A stretch of 64,000 nucleotides of DNA from Owenia fusiformis (lineage: Eukaryota; Annelida; Polychaeta; Sabellida; Oweniidae): NCBI GenBank assembly GCA_903813345.2, contig CAIIXF020000006.1, positions 13,522,348 to 13,586,347 on the forward strand, read 5' to 3'. A model generated the notes under the pieces. It was not told the DNA's origin. It saw only the letters and a program-made list of their open reading frames with translations, and did not search any database. Both the position numbers and the translations under genes were made by a program. Shown in pieces: positions 1 through 12,400 of this stretch (its first letter is position 1; each line of letters opens with the position of its first letter).

Positions 1-688
1 AGCAAAATGGTGACTTCATGATATACATAGATATTGCTGTAGATCAATGGAAAACAGAAATAAGTAAGCCATAGATTAATAATGTGTATGATACTAATGC
101 TATTTCAAAGGATAATCCATTTGGGAAAATATGTAAATATGGTTAATGATGAAAAAAGAAAATCACATTCAGGCCTATAATAGCTAAACAGATATATTGT
201 CATTACTCCTAGTCAAAGTACCTCCAAAGTGAAATAAGTTTTAATTTCGCAAATTTTGAGAAAACATGATTTCATGGCCACTAAGTTTTGCGGATTTCAC
301 AAGTTAAGATCCCATTATTCTCTGAATCCTAATGGGCTTTCAATTAGCCCATGGAATCCTCAAGCTCTCTAAATAAGGTTACCTCATGTACAGTAAGTAA
401 ACCGAACGTATGTCATATTTGGATAAGACAATTACTACTAGATCTTGGTCAATGGTACGTTGCACCTTAACCTCTATTACATCGTCATTTTCAATTTATT
501 TAATCTAATAAGCCACTGTAACAGACATTGTTGCTTAGTATCTCATTTATTGCCTAATAACACTCGACAAATGTACAAGTCACAAAATACAATGGAGTCA
601 CAAGTAATTTCAAAAATCCCCGGGGATTTAATTGACAATTTCGCATGAAAAATAACAGGAGTATAAGCATATTTTATTCGTGTTTCAG
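1..688. other. No gene seen; probable lipocalin intron
   Basis: AT-rich sequence before the first recognisable lipocalin exon. I see no exon that would supply the missing N-terminal part of that protein, so this is probably intron, and the 5' exons lie outside the window. Confidence 0.4.
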
Positions 689-1755
689 ATTATAATTATA
701 AAGTTGTGTACACTGACTACCATAATGCTGTTATCTACTCTTGTTACAATCAGGCCTCTGATGGGACATGCAAACGAGAATTCCTGCAGGTAACTCAAAA
801 TTAATTCAATCAGATTGACATAGCCTAACCAGTCTACACACACAACCCATGTTGTGAAGATGTATGAATGAATTAAATTTATGAATGTATGTATGTATGA
901 ATTGAAAAAGTTGAGTGAATGTACAGTATATTAGTGAGAGTGCAAAAACTATTAATAAGAAAGCATTAATGGCAGTATTTAAAACACGAAAACTCCCAAA
1001 GTCCTAATTAACAAAACGCAGTGATCTACCTAGCACTTTCACATGACACCTCTTAATTCTAATTTTTGATAGGGTGGCATGTTGCAGGAGAAAACACTGA
1101 CCAGTTTAATGCAAAATGTGAATGATTTATAATTTCTTTTTCAGGTGGATGTCCTCAGCAGATCACCTAGTATACCATATCATAAACAGCTAGATTTGGC
1201 GAAAATCATAGATGGCCTTTGTATAGATGTAGAAGATATCATCTTCACAAAACATGGAGGTTACTATTTTTATTAGCTAATTACTAACTTTTATTTGAGC
1301 AATAAAAAATGATAGGCCATTCAATATGGTGAAAATCAGCTCGAGTTGGAAAGAATGATGTAAAAGCAGTATACGAAGGTGTGTGCATTTTATTTGTACT
1401 GACATTCTGTTCAAGGAGAGTGGAATTTCGCCCATTATTATTTATTCCAATTCAAACATAAAACATGTAGAAAACATTGTTTAACTTGTCATTCTGTCAT
1501 CAAAATTTGTAATTGGCCATCCCCAGACAGAGCCCAAAGTGGATTCATGGATGTGGATAATGCACGGTTCTTCATGTATGGAGAATTAAAGAATGGCTAC
1601 GCTGCATACTGATTGGTTTAGAAACTCAATTTGAGAATGTCATGTTTGAACAAGGAGTAAAGAATTCTGTATTTGATCATTGCATGCTTTAATTCCATGA
1701 TACTTCTCTATTTTCAGATACTTGCCAGCTGCCACAAGGATTCAATGGCTACTAA
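689..1755 (+). CDS. Lipocalin (apolipoprotein D-like), last three exons
   Basis: Three exons, 689-789, 1145-1259 and 1718-1755, each bounded by AG and GT and joining in phase (2+33 codons, 38 codons+1, then 12 codons and TAA). The first encodes the lipocalin strand pattern YKVVYTDYHNAVIYSCYNQ, which matches the TDY...Y..VYSC block of the ApoD/lipocalin barrel. The second encodes SRSPSIPYHKQLDL followed by a helix like the one that packs against the barrel. The third gives the terminal Cys (DTCQLPQGFNGY, stop), as in lipocalins where a C-terminal Cys bonds to the barrel. Family members are secreted carriers of small hydrophobic ligands. The signal peptide and GxW motif exons are missing to the left. 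The gene converges on LSM2. The specific lipocalin subtype is uncertain. Confidence 0.8.
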
Positions 1756-2922
1756 TATCTGCTACAAAGAAAAGCTGTTTCTATCCAAACTTTGAGTGCC
1801 ACTCATATCTACAAAATACAAAACTTTGAGGACTATGAATGTTCAGTTCTTATCTCTAGACTTTGAAGACTTAACCACAATTTGGTGAATTGATATCCCT
1901 ACTTTGATGGATCCAAACTTTAATGAAGACTCTATCCAGACTTTGATGGATACTAAATGTCCAGATAATGTGCCAACATTGTGCTCACTAAATAATGCAA
2001 CAGAGCAATTATAACTACAGTAATGATGCTACAACATTTTGAAATCTTTGGATGTTTGAAAATTAATTGTACTATTATTTTAAATATAGATATGCCATTA
2101 GGGAAAATAAAAGTGGAATGAGTTTTTTGAATCTTTGAATAATTATGTCTATTTTTAAAAATTAGTTCAAGTAGTAAGTTAATAAAAATATACACCCATG
2201 ACAAGGCACCCATAAGAGTTTTCAAAACTTACATTTTTCATCTTGAAAGTTCCTCTTGAGAAGCGTACTATGCACATAATGAATACATAAGACATTAATA
2301 TCCATTATCAAAATTTAGATTTTTTATGGACAAGTAATTGCCATTTTGAATTGAGCAGCCATACTGCAATTTCTTTCTTAAACAAAGGTCTTATTCGACA
2401 TGAACCTATTTAATTTGGACCAAATCAGATTACTGGTGTTAAAAAATACATTTTTCATGTAACATGGCACCAAATTCAGAGGCCATCTTAGAAATTTCTT
2501 CTTTGCAAGATCTCCTATATTTATAAGGCATTAGCAAATAAAATTTGAACTGAATTTATCCATCTGTACTCGAGTTATCCACACTTTTAATTGAAATTTT
2601 TGCAAGTACTCCGTGTCAAGATCTGATTAGATTTTGGGCATGTTGGGTAAATTATTTGGTGACCATTTTGGGTTTTTGATAAAAATGTTTGACTTGTGTT
2701 ATCTCTGTCTTATTCATATTTTTTTAATATCTAAGCTAATTAACAAAAATTACTTCACAAAAATTAAGAGTTCTGGTACTTTTTACAGGTTTATTTACAA
2801 AAATACAAATACAAGAACAATACATGTAGAGTGTACAATGTACATAAAGAATGTAGATTTACACATTGGAAGATCAGATCTTCAACAGCATTTCTGTTAT
2901 TTGTCTAATATTTTCTTCATGC
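1756..2922. other. Lipocalin 3' region and intergenic space
   Basis: No coding signal. AATAAA hexamers on + at 2106-2111 and 2181-2186 could end the lipocalin transcript. The - strand could also carry the LSM2 3' untranslated region here (TTTATT near 2790 on +). Confidence 0.4.
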
Positions 2923-3381
2923 TTATCTGTTTCTTCCTTTAAATAACCCTTTAACTAAAATTTTAAATAGGTCTCGTACTACAGGATATGAACCCATCCT
3001 TGGGATGTCATATATTCTTGGCATATTCCACTGAAATCTGTTTATAGCTTTACTGCATAGCTCAAGAAAATCTGAATACAGATCAACGAATAGTTTAGTT
3101 CTGAGAATATAAACCAGCCAATATAGAATAAACCAGGTGGGCCCTGCTAGACATAAAGAAGTCCCATGTATGATACCTCTTAGTATATGTTTCACTGCAT
3201 TCCCACTGCATACATCAATATGAGCTAATTGTAATGTAACATCCAAATCCCTGATGAATACTTGAAATGTGAAGTGGACTAAACGGAAAAAGTTAATTAT
3301 GTATCCATATAGTAAAGCAATGTCATTTTTTAGATCATCACACACCTGTTTAAATCTGAGATGTACAGTATCCATAATCAT
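2923..3381 (-). CDS. Unrecognised 152-codon ORF downstream of LSM2
   Basis: Uninterrupted frame starting directly after an in-frame TAG, 132 bp downstream of the LSM2 stop on the same strand. Composition looks protein-like rather than repeat-derived: a hydrophobic stretch (about residues 75-95, with PTWFILYWLVYIL) sits between charged segments, and the C-terminus is basic. I do not recognise the family. It could be a separate small gene, an exon (the ATG follows a TTTGTAG that could be a splice acceptor), or a chance frame inside the LSM2 3' untranslated region. Confidence 0.25.
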   Translation of the reverse strand: MIMDTVHLRFKQVCDDLKNDIALLYGYIINFFRLVHFTFQVFIRDLDVTLQLAHIDVCSGNAVKHILRGIIHGTSLCLAGPTWFILYWLVYILRTKLFVDLYSDFLELCSKAINRFQWNMPRIYDIPRMGSYPVVRDLFKILVKGLFKGRNR

Positions 3382-3513
3382 CTACAAACACCTAATCCCC
3401 TTTAATCAACTAATTTTATATCAATTATGATTCCAATCTGTAACAACTAAGTCAGAGTTTCCTTCTGCGCAACCTATGAGCCCTGCTGCCTGTCCAAGAT
3501 GGTAGTACTTGTA

Positions 3514-6500
3514 CTATCGTGCCTTGCTCTGTGCAGCTTCTTTCCTGGCTGCATCTTGTAGTAGCTGAGTGTCACATTCATCAGCTGGTAGCTGCACGTA
3601 CCTCACAACAGAACCACGGATAAAACAATTCTTCACAGACAACTGAAAACACAAAATCAAAAGAAATATTTTAAGTATAATACCAAGGGAAATGAATCAA
3701 ACCACATGACTTACTTAGTATTGATAACAAAATAGCTTTATTAGTCTTTATTTAGAATTGATAAAAAAAAGAAAATTGGAGCTCAATAAAAGACAAAAGA
3801 CAATGGGATATTTGTTATACATTGGTGTTAAATATTACTTACTAATGTATGTGGGTGATAACTAAATCTTTATTTCAAATAGATTCACATTTTTTGTACA
3901 AAAAATCAACTTTTGAAACTAAATTGAAATGTTTCATATAGCACATTTTGATTGCATTGGGTACTGGGTAGGACTATAATATAAGCCAAAGTGATTTAAA
4001 CTTTATTCAGAGCCTTTAAACAATTTTCATAGAAAAATAATCTTATGTTACATGTGATCAATCTAATACAAAGATTCATATACATGTACTTTACTGTTTG
4101 GTACAATAGTGTTAAAGACTCCTAGTGTGTGAGAATTTCTCACCATAATAATTTCTCTAGTCACTTTTTCATCATTTTTTTCTCATTTTCAAGTGAATGC
4201 AAATTAGTTTCCATGTGAAGGCAGTATAAGGATAGGGAGATCACAGTCAATACTTACCATATGAGGGTATTTGTCTGGATCTGTCACACTAATGTCTGTC
4301 AGTTTAATGTTTAGAAACTGATCCACTGAATGAAGGGTACCACAAATACTGGAAAACAATAAGAGAACATGTCTACATGTATTACACACACAAAACAGCA
4401 TACCTACGAGAGTCCTGGATCAGATTATGATGATTAATAGTCTGGGGGTCATTAACAGAACTTTCGCAAAGTTAAGAATTCGCAAGTCAATTGTTAATTT
4501 TACGAATTTGGTAAATGTGCATTAACAGAACTTTCGTAAAGTTACGAACGATTCGCAAAGTTACGAAAAAATGACATCACATGTGCTTTCGTTCGTAACT
4601 TTAATAGCACCTCAGACCCTTTCATAACTTTGCGAATGGCATATTTCTCATCCAATTCTTATGTAAGGTATACAGGTTGGCAATAAGAAATTGTTCTTTA
4701 TATGCATGCTAAGTTTCAAGCTAAAATATCCACCTATTCTTACATGATAAGCAAATATGTTCCTGAGCTGGGAATCTTTGAAATTGCGGAGACAGGTTTA
4801 ATCACAGCGCGCAATGATATCAAATGACATCATATTTTTATTTGTGCTAAATAATGATATAAGATGACGACACAATTTGAAATTCATTTACGAACGATAA
4901 AAACTTATGAATGACTTACGAAAGTGTTCTGTTAATGGCCGATTCGTAACTTGATGAATTCGTAAGTCATTCGTAACTTTTTAAATATTTACGAATTTCA
5001 AAAAAATACGAATTACGAAATCGTAACTTTTCGAAAGTTCTGTTAATGCCCCCTGATAATTTCGATTGAGGGAAGAGGTAAATGTCCATAATGGTATTTT
5101 ACATTACAGGGATGCAGTGTCATCCATGTCATGAGGGTAATTATTGAGAAAATTGCTGCTAACCAGAATGTGATGGATGAGATATTTAAGGAGAAAAAAA
5201 CAATAGGTCAGAGATTTTGACATTTGTCAATGAAAAATTGGCATGGTTCAAATCTTTATTTAAATGTGTTGAACATGTTACTAAGAAATGATTAAATCAG
5301 GAAAATAATCTATTTTCAAAACGGGACACATTTGAGCTATTTTGGACAACTAAAAATGTCAGCTTTTAACTTTTAAACAGCTTCCTTTAAATCAAAATTT
5401 AACTTTGTTTTAACTGGTGCTATGTTAATGGCCTAGTCACATAGCCCGGCCGATGAGGTTACGATGAGCCAGCGATGCAATTTTCACCGAACTCGGCCGA
5501 ACACCGGCCGGACATCCGTGGCGTTTGTTGCTTAAAACCGCATCGGTGGTAGCTCGGTGAAATTTTAACTTCGGAGTTAAATTTCACCGGGCTCTCACCG
5601 AGCTCCCTCATTATGTCATCGCAGCCCCATCGTAACCACATCGGAAAACACGTCGGCCGGTGCACGGCCGAGTATCGGCCGGTGTCCCGTGCATCTGAGA
5701 CAACCAGAGGACGAGGTTTTTTAACGGACAGCGGCCGAGCTCCGACCGAGCTCCGGCCGATGTGGGACAGAGCATCGGCCGGTCACTGTTCAAAGCCCGT
5801 GAACAACCCGGCCGGCGATCGCACGGTGTCCTGTTACCTGCTCGGGTACCGGCCGTATTCCTTCGGATGTCCGGCCGACCTCCGGCCGGTAGTTGCTGCC
5901 ACATCGGCAGAAAAAAACTACCATTTTGAGACAGACTCCGTACGGTCACCGGCCGGTGTTCGGTCGGTCGCCTGAAGATGTCCGGACGGAGTCCGTTCAC
6001 GTCACCGAGCTCTGCTTCCGATGAGGAGAGCTCGGTGGCACCAAAAAAAATCCACCGAGCTCTACCGATGCCGGACATCGGCCGGGCTATGTGACTAGGC
6101 CATAAAGAAGACAATGTACATGTCAAGATACTTTCCTGAAAAAAGCAATGAAAAATACACATGGCAGTAAGGTATGCAATGAATGAAATGAGGCTCGACT
6201 GCTTTGAACAAACTGCTAGGAGATTTCGACAAAAAAAATGGAAAATTTTTTCGATTAAATTTTACTTCCTGAGAATACGCCCTTCATTGTCATGCTTGGA
6301 TGAGTTGCACAATGTAACCGAGGAGGAGAGAGGACATAGAACATACTGGTAAGTAGATAATTATGTGGTATGACATCATTTCATTGTTTATCCACAGACC
6401 TCTGCCAGATACCTCTTCTTAAGGCTCAATGAATATACTCAAGGACAAGACACAAAATCTTGGGAAAATTTATACTTCTTTGATTTTGGAGTCAGTTTAT

Positions 6501-9113
6501 CAATAAATATCACATGTCATACCTCAAACGATGCGTACTGTTAGCTTCATCTCCAATCACTAAAGCCTGACACATTCAAAAAGTGTCTGTTGATAAAAGC
6601 ATAAAATAACTGAGCATATTTATAATTGAGTGTTTCGGCTATTTTCGTTGTTCAAATGTTTATTCCCGAAGTCAAATGTCTTTTCTGAGAATGTGACGCC
6701 ACTCAGGATGGCGAAACACTCCAATTATCTTTACGCTCTGAAAATTTGAAATAATTGTCCCGGGAAAACTTGATTTACGGCTTCATTAATTGATATCATG
6801 TGTCCATTCAAACTTATACAGGCTTTACATGAAGAAGAGATTACAGGGGAAATACTGATCACTCAAGGTTTGAGGGATTAGGTAAAGATAACGGAGTGGC
6901 TCCAGGACCGACAATTGTCGGTACTGGAGACTGTCCAGGGGTATTTGCTGGGGTACCGACAATTGTCGGCACTCTATCGTCAACTAGTAGTGCCAGATAG
7001 AGAACCGACAATTGTCGGTACGCAAGTGGCTGCTACGTGTTTTTGATAGAGAGCCGACAATTTCATAAATAAATGCACTACTTTTACTTTTGAGATAACC
7101 TCATCACTGGTAGCCTAGTGGTTAGCGAGCACGACTCGAACACACTCGGTCCCGAGTTCGAATCCCGGCAAGACCTACTTTTTTCTTTTGAGGGGGGGGG
7201 AGGGCATAGTGCTTCTTTTGCAGTATGGAATCGTACAGGCATTAACTTGTAGTGAGCCATAGTTTATTTCGACAAAAATTGATACAACTTCCATCAAAAT
7301 TGTCCTACAAGCTTCAATTAAAAAACATTTTAAAGCTCTTTTCTTGTTCTATCTAATGGGTCGATATATACAGTTAGGGGAGGGGATGCTTTCGCCCCCG
7401 TCGCTCTCTACCCTTACTACGCCATGGCACAGGAGAAATATCTCATTTGGAATATATCACTGTTTACTTTGCGTTTGGTAGCTCTCTCATGCGAGATGGA
7501 ATCGTGGCCATTAACTAAGGGAGCCAAATGCAACTTCCATCAAACTTTGTGCTATAAGGTAACCGTAATCCAACACCAAATTCGAAAATTCATAACAATA
7601 CTTTGCACATATGGCGTTCGTGACCAACTATGAAACGCTTACCCCCCATAGTGTTATATATCAAAATGCACCTGTCCATATAGGGGTTCAATTGACCTAC
7701 ATCAAATTATAGGGAGTCAGGTTACTTTTGAGATATCAGCGTCCGTTTATTGTAACTCGCGTTTGCTACCACTTCCTCAATTCTGATATGACGGGCAAAC
7801 GAGTAGTAAACATGCTCACGTTTGGAACTATTTTGACCTACATCGCTATTTTCGTAATTCAAATGAAAGTTGAACTCCTCTTTATTTTGACACCAAATAG
7901 TGGAATACTAGGTACCCTAGAAAGAGAAGCCAACTATGGGTTATTTAGAACGATACCACAGGTTTTTAAATGGACTATATAGGGGTTATACCTTTTGGCG
8001 GATGGATATGGAACCTCATACCATAAGCTTCAAATAAAAAACATTCTAGCTATTTTCTTCTATCTAATGGGTAGCAGGGCTCTCACCAGGAAATATTTAG
8101 GGTGTGGTGCTAACATCTTCAGAATCACCGTTCAATCATGATAAATCATATTTATGCTATGTTTTATCCTTTTTACATGCTATTTTTGTGTATTCAGTCA
8201 AGTTTAGACTGTGGAAACAGTCATGATTTGCCAATAGGGTGTGGAGGGAGCTAAATAGAGTGTGGTGCTGCGCCACAGTCTAAAAGCCTAGCGAGAGCCC
8301 TGGGTAGCAAACGCCCCTTTCTACGCCTGATCGGCTCAGGAGAAATATCCTGTCTGTTTATAATATATATAGCCGTTTACTCTGTATTAATAGCTCTCTT
8401 ACGTCTTACTTGTTCATGTTTTTTTATTGGGCCTTTCAATGTTTACTACCATTCCCTGTTCCCGGGCTACCATTTTTTGACTGGGTTTGGTAATCCCCGG
8501 GTAACCGGGGCTAATGCCCTCCCCGGGTTTTGCACTTGTTCCCAAAATATCCGTATGATATCTGAAATATCCCCCCGCGCATTGCGCCAGAAAATTCGAA
8601 AATTAATATTTGTCGGTCCTCTAGCGTGTAAACACAGCATATCTCCCGTACCGACAATTTATTTGTCGGTCCTCTAGCGTGCCACCACATCAGAGTCTAG
8701 AGTACCGACAATTGTCGGTACTCTAGCCTTTACGTAAAGATAAAAGTTAGTGCGAGAGTCATATTCTTGGGAATTCAATTTTTGGATGCACCATTTTGGG
8801 TTTATATCCGATTTTCTTATTTATTCATTGAGCCTACTGCCAAAAGAGGCTGGATCTGGCTCCGGATCTGTATGTTTATCATTCAAACTTCTGACTGACT
8901 CATTGACTGAAAAAGAACTGAAAATGTGCTCACCTCAAGTCGTTTTTCAGTTCCACAACTACATCTTTTCCAACCAAGGACTTGAAGAAGGAGTAGAACA
9001 ACTGCAAATGAACATACAAGTGGCATTATTAGCGTGTATAAACATAAGGTGCTTAATAAATAAGCTAAATAGAAGCAAAATCTTGAAAATCGGTGAAATA
9101 TTGTTCTCACCAT
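3514..9113 (-). CDS. LSM2: LSM2, U6 snRNA-associated Sm-like protein
   Basis: Four exons on the minus strand: 9113-9111 (the ATG alone, then GTGAGA), 9001-8934, 4348-4258 and 3642-3514. Phases fit exactly and give 96 residues; human LSM2 has 95. The Sm1 part carries FYSFFKSLVGKDVVVELKND and then CGTLHSVDQFLNIKLTDI. The Sm2 part carries NCFIRGSVVRYVQLP, with the IRG signature that contacts the uridine-binding pocket. It is a subunit of the LSM2-8 ring on U6 snRNA and the LSM1-7 ring in mRNA decay. The tail ends AAQSKAR. Intron 2 (4349-8933, about 4.6 kb) holds two fold-back elements, the CCGACAATTGTCGG segment and a tRNA-like repeat. The start is 300 bp from the PSMB1 start, back to back. Confidence 0.95.
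4445..5052. mobile_element. Harbinger-type MITE with CTG target duplication
   Basis: Terminal inverted repeats begin GGGGTCATTAACAGAAC on the left and GGGGCATTAACAGAAC on the right complement. Both are flanked by CTG (4442-4444 and 5053-5055). A 3-bp target duplication is typical of PIF/Harbinger. The interior near both ends is packed with TTACGAA/TTCGTAA-like units. No coding capacity. It lies in LSM2 intron 2. Confidence 0.7.
5430..6101. mobile_element. GC-rich fold-back element, GGCC termini
   Basis: Ends are inverted repeats GGCCTAGTCACATAGCCCGG, flanked on both sides by AT (5428-5429 and 6102-6103). AT is its own complement, so it is either a 2-bp target duplication (as in ISL2EU-type elements) or part of the repeat. 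The interior is strikingly GC-rich compared with its surroundings and built from repeated GGCCGA, ACCGAGCTC and GGCCGG units in both orientations. Open frames inside (for example 5611-6162 on -) are by-products of that composition, not genes. Confidence 0.7.
6900..8726. repeat. Segment bounded by CCGACAATTGTCGG palindromes
   Basis: The 14-mer CCGACAATTGTCGG occurs at 6908-6921, 6956-6969, 7005-7018 and 8705-8718. A half site lies at 7054-7062, a version with a 5-bp insert at 8651-8669, and another half site near 8610. The outermost copies sit in 30-bp palindromes (6900-6929 and 8697-8726) preceded by similar flanks (TAAAG...GGCT). It may be a transposon with palindromic ends, but no transposase is visible in between. 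Part of the interior (7272-7345) recurs at 15911-15985. Confidence 0.5.
7109..7184 (+). repeat. tRNA-like (SINE-head) sequence
   Basis: TAGCCTAGTGGTTAG resembles an A box, and GAGTTCGAATCC at 7154-7164 is a good B box inside a T-arm-like hairpin. Six T follow at 7179-7184, as in a Pol III terminator. The acceptor and anticodon stems do not pair, so I read it as a tRNA-derived repeat rather than a functional tRNA gene. Confidence 0.4.
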
Positions 9114-9413
9114 GGCTGCGCAGAGAATATGCGCACAAATTTTGAGCGAGACTTCGTCGTTACCAACCAAGACAGCAGAACCAAATGATACAAAGAGCCC
9201 AAATTTTCCTGGGGAATTCTATGTGGAAAGGGTATTTTGAACACAGTAGGAATTCAATTGCATATGTCTCAAACTTTAGAAATCTAGATGAAAACTTTAG
9301 GTCACATGATCAACTCGAGATTTGGCAGCCATCTTTTTGACCTACTTTCTTCATGCCGCAAAAATTTTCACATTCTTTCAAAACAACCTAAAATCTCAGT
9401 AAATATCGGACAA
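9114..9413. promoter_or_regulatory. Divergent LSM2/PSMB1 promoter region
   Basis: The LSM2 ATG (9113, -) and PSMB1 ATG (9414, +) are 300 bp apart, facing away from each other. All promoter and 5' untranslated sequence must lie here unless unseen 5' exons exist. I see no clear TATA box; a bidirectional housekeeping promoter is inferred from the arrangement. Confidence 0.55.
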
Positions 9414-12400
9414 ATGGATACTGTTGAAGAGTACCAGCATGGTGGGCCAAAGCAGGCATACTTCAACCCATATGCATTTAACGGAGGGTGCGTATATTCG
9501 TAATTAATCCACTTTGAATGCAAACTTCAAAACAATATATTTTCCATGATCAATTCATGACACTGCAAAATTTGTCTTTACTATTTAGATCTGCAAATGA
9601 TTTATACAGTTGTATTCAAAGACAGTTCAATTCAATAGTGTAGCAAATATAACCTCAAGTTGTTGAATTTTCCTACAGCAGATTTTGATAGGAGAGCTAG
9701 ACTACAGTCTATTACACTGCTTCAAAGTAGTCATATAAATCCGACTGTTGTATGCTGTTCTTCGATATTCCTTGTTCCTATTTGGATATTTATTATCCCA
9801 TCGAACGAAGTTCGGAGGGATATAGGGAACGCCTCCGTCCGTACGTACGTCCGTCCGTCCGTCCGGGCAATAACTCAAATAGCGTTGGCCCGATTTTGTT
9901 CATATTTTGTACACATATACCCAATGGGGGTAGAAGTTCTGCTTGAAAACAGATTTTCAAAATGGCCGCTCATTTAAAAATGGCGGCCATTTTAGTGCCG
10001 ATTTTACAGTAATTTAGGTTCTGCGTATAAAACTGTAATAGCAATATGTTTTAAATGTAAAAAAGTTATATAGGACATTGATTAAGCTAGAAATGTAAAT
10101 ACAGGAGAAATACATGGCAGCCATCTTGAAAAATGGCTGCCTTTGCACGTCATTTTACGATTTTTGCTGTAACTTGAAAAGTAGTGGAGCGATTTTGTTC
10201 ATATTTGGTATGTGAATACTTTAAGCATGGCCCAATGTCTAGTGACATTTTGGGTTGTAGGTGGCCATTTTGAAAAATGGCCGCCATTTTAATGTGTGTT
10301 ATTATCAAAAAGTAGTAGAGCGATTTTGTTCATATTTTATATGTGAATACTATAGCAAGGCACGCTGTCTAATGACATTTTTTGTAGTAGGTGGCCATTT
10401 TGAAAAATGGCCACCATTTTTTACCTTTTTTACTATAACTTGAAAAGTAGTGGAGCGATTTTGTTCATATTTGATATGTGAATACTTATGAACCTTGCAC
10501 ACTGTCTCTACACTTCGCATAGTAGGTTGCCATTTCTAAAATGGCTGTCATTTTTACATTTTTTACTATAACTCGAAAAGTATTGGAGCGATTTTGTTCA
10601 TATTTGATATGTGAATACTTTAAGCATGGCACATTGTCTAATAAAACTTTGGGGAGTAGTCGGCCATTTTGAAAAATGGCCACCATTTTTATGTGTGTTA
10701 TTTACATTTTTTATTATACTTCAAAAGTAATAGAGCGATTTTTTCATATTTGATATAGGAATACTCGTAAGGATCGCATACTGTCTTATGACATTTTGGG
10801 TAGAAGGTGGTCATTTTGAAAAATGGCCAGCATTTACATGTATGTGTAGCAATTTAAAAAAAAAATTTATGTGGCTACTTAAAAGCATTTTACTTCTTCT
10901 GATGACAACTTGGCTAGTGAGCAACCATTTTGAAAATGGTGGCCTTTCTTATGGGATCGATGGGATTCGCTACGCTTTGGCGTTGCCGTTGTTCTGGTTT
11001 TTTATCATTTTCTTAGCATATACGGTCGTAGATATTATTGCTGACAAATTGCGGTAAACCCTTTTCTGGCCTGTCTTGGTAACCATAGTTACCATACTAA
11101 CCAAAGTCACACAAATTATCGAGTAATTATTTATTTCCAACATCAAAGTGTTAAATCTTACCTTAGACATGTAAAACGCTTGATAATTGACGAAATATAA
11201 TCAATTGAATTATATTTTCATTATCGCCCGCCATGTTGCTGAATGTTGTTTCCGGTAGTCTAAATGTAAAACATGTAACGAAACGGAATCACAATTATTT
11301 ATTACACAGAGATCGATTCCAAAGCCGTTCTCTCATACTTATTACTTTTCTCATTTTGAAACAATAACTTTTCCAAATAGCTTCCCTTCTTAACGACACT
11401 GCATCCCTTTCAACTGAATCTTCGTGTAACAAGTACTTATGATTTCGTTTGATATAGTTTTACATCTAGACTCAGATTAACCCGGAAGTGACCTTGGCAT
11501 GGCAAAATGAAAAAATTTTAAAATTCAAGCGGCATGCTTATATTTCTTCAATTACCAAGCGTTTTACGTGTCTAAGGTAAGATTAAATACTTTATAGTTG
11601 AAGCAAATATATTTATTTATCATTTGTGTGAATTTGGTTGGGTAGACAGGCCAGGAAAGTATTTCCCGCAATTTAGATGCGCGGAGTGTGTATGACCCTA
11701 GTATGCAAGAAAATAAGAAAAAATAAATATCCAAATCAGAAAAAATAACAACAAATAACATCATACGAGGGTCAGATTTATATGACTACTTCAAAGACAA
11801 GCAGTTGAACCTGAAAAATAAGAAATCTGAAGACTTACCATATATATGGTCACTGAACTCACCTTCATTGATCTTTACACGCAGTCCTTGTTCACAGTAT
11901 CGTCTACCTCGCATGATATTTATTCTTTTTTATAATAAAATAAAATTTCTCAGATTTCCACCATTTTCCTGTCGAGTCTAGTGCCTTACGGTTATGCCGG
12001 GTTGTCGGCAGTAGATACTCTCAATTGCCGGCAATAAAATCCATTGCCAATAATCGCCGAGCTGCTGCAACATGATGATTGGCATTGCGATTCATTGTCA
12101 AATTTATGAAATGATGTTCGTTTAGAATGTTTTATCATCATGTATATTTCAATCTCCACATTTGAAGGCTAATCTGTCAATCAACTGCACAGCAATCGTA
12201 AAAGGCGGGAGGATAAGCAAAACTCACCCACTTCTGTCAATCATCTCCCAGGCCGCGAGATTTACAAATCACGTGATGTGAGATTTCGGCGAAGTAAAAA
12301 ACAAACACAAATAGTTTGATCAATTTTGATCGAATTCACTCTTTATTATCGTTTCAAAGACTTCCTAACAATACACAATCACACACGAGATACACGCAAT

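Noticed and set aside
5611-6162. 183-codon frame on - and 120-codon frame on +
   Set aside because: Both lie inside the GC-rich fold-back element at 5430-6101; they stay open because of GGCCGA-type repeats and show no domain.
7109-7184. Functional tRNA gene
   Set aside because: Good A and B boxes, but the acceptor and anticodon stems do not pair; kept only as a tRNA-like repeat.
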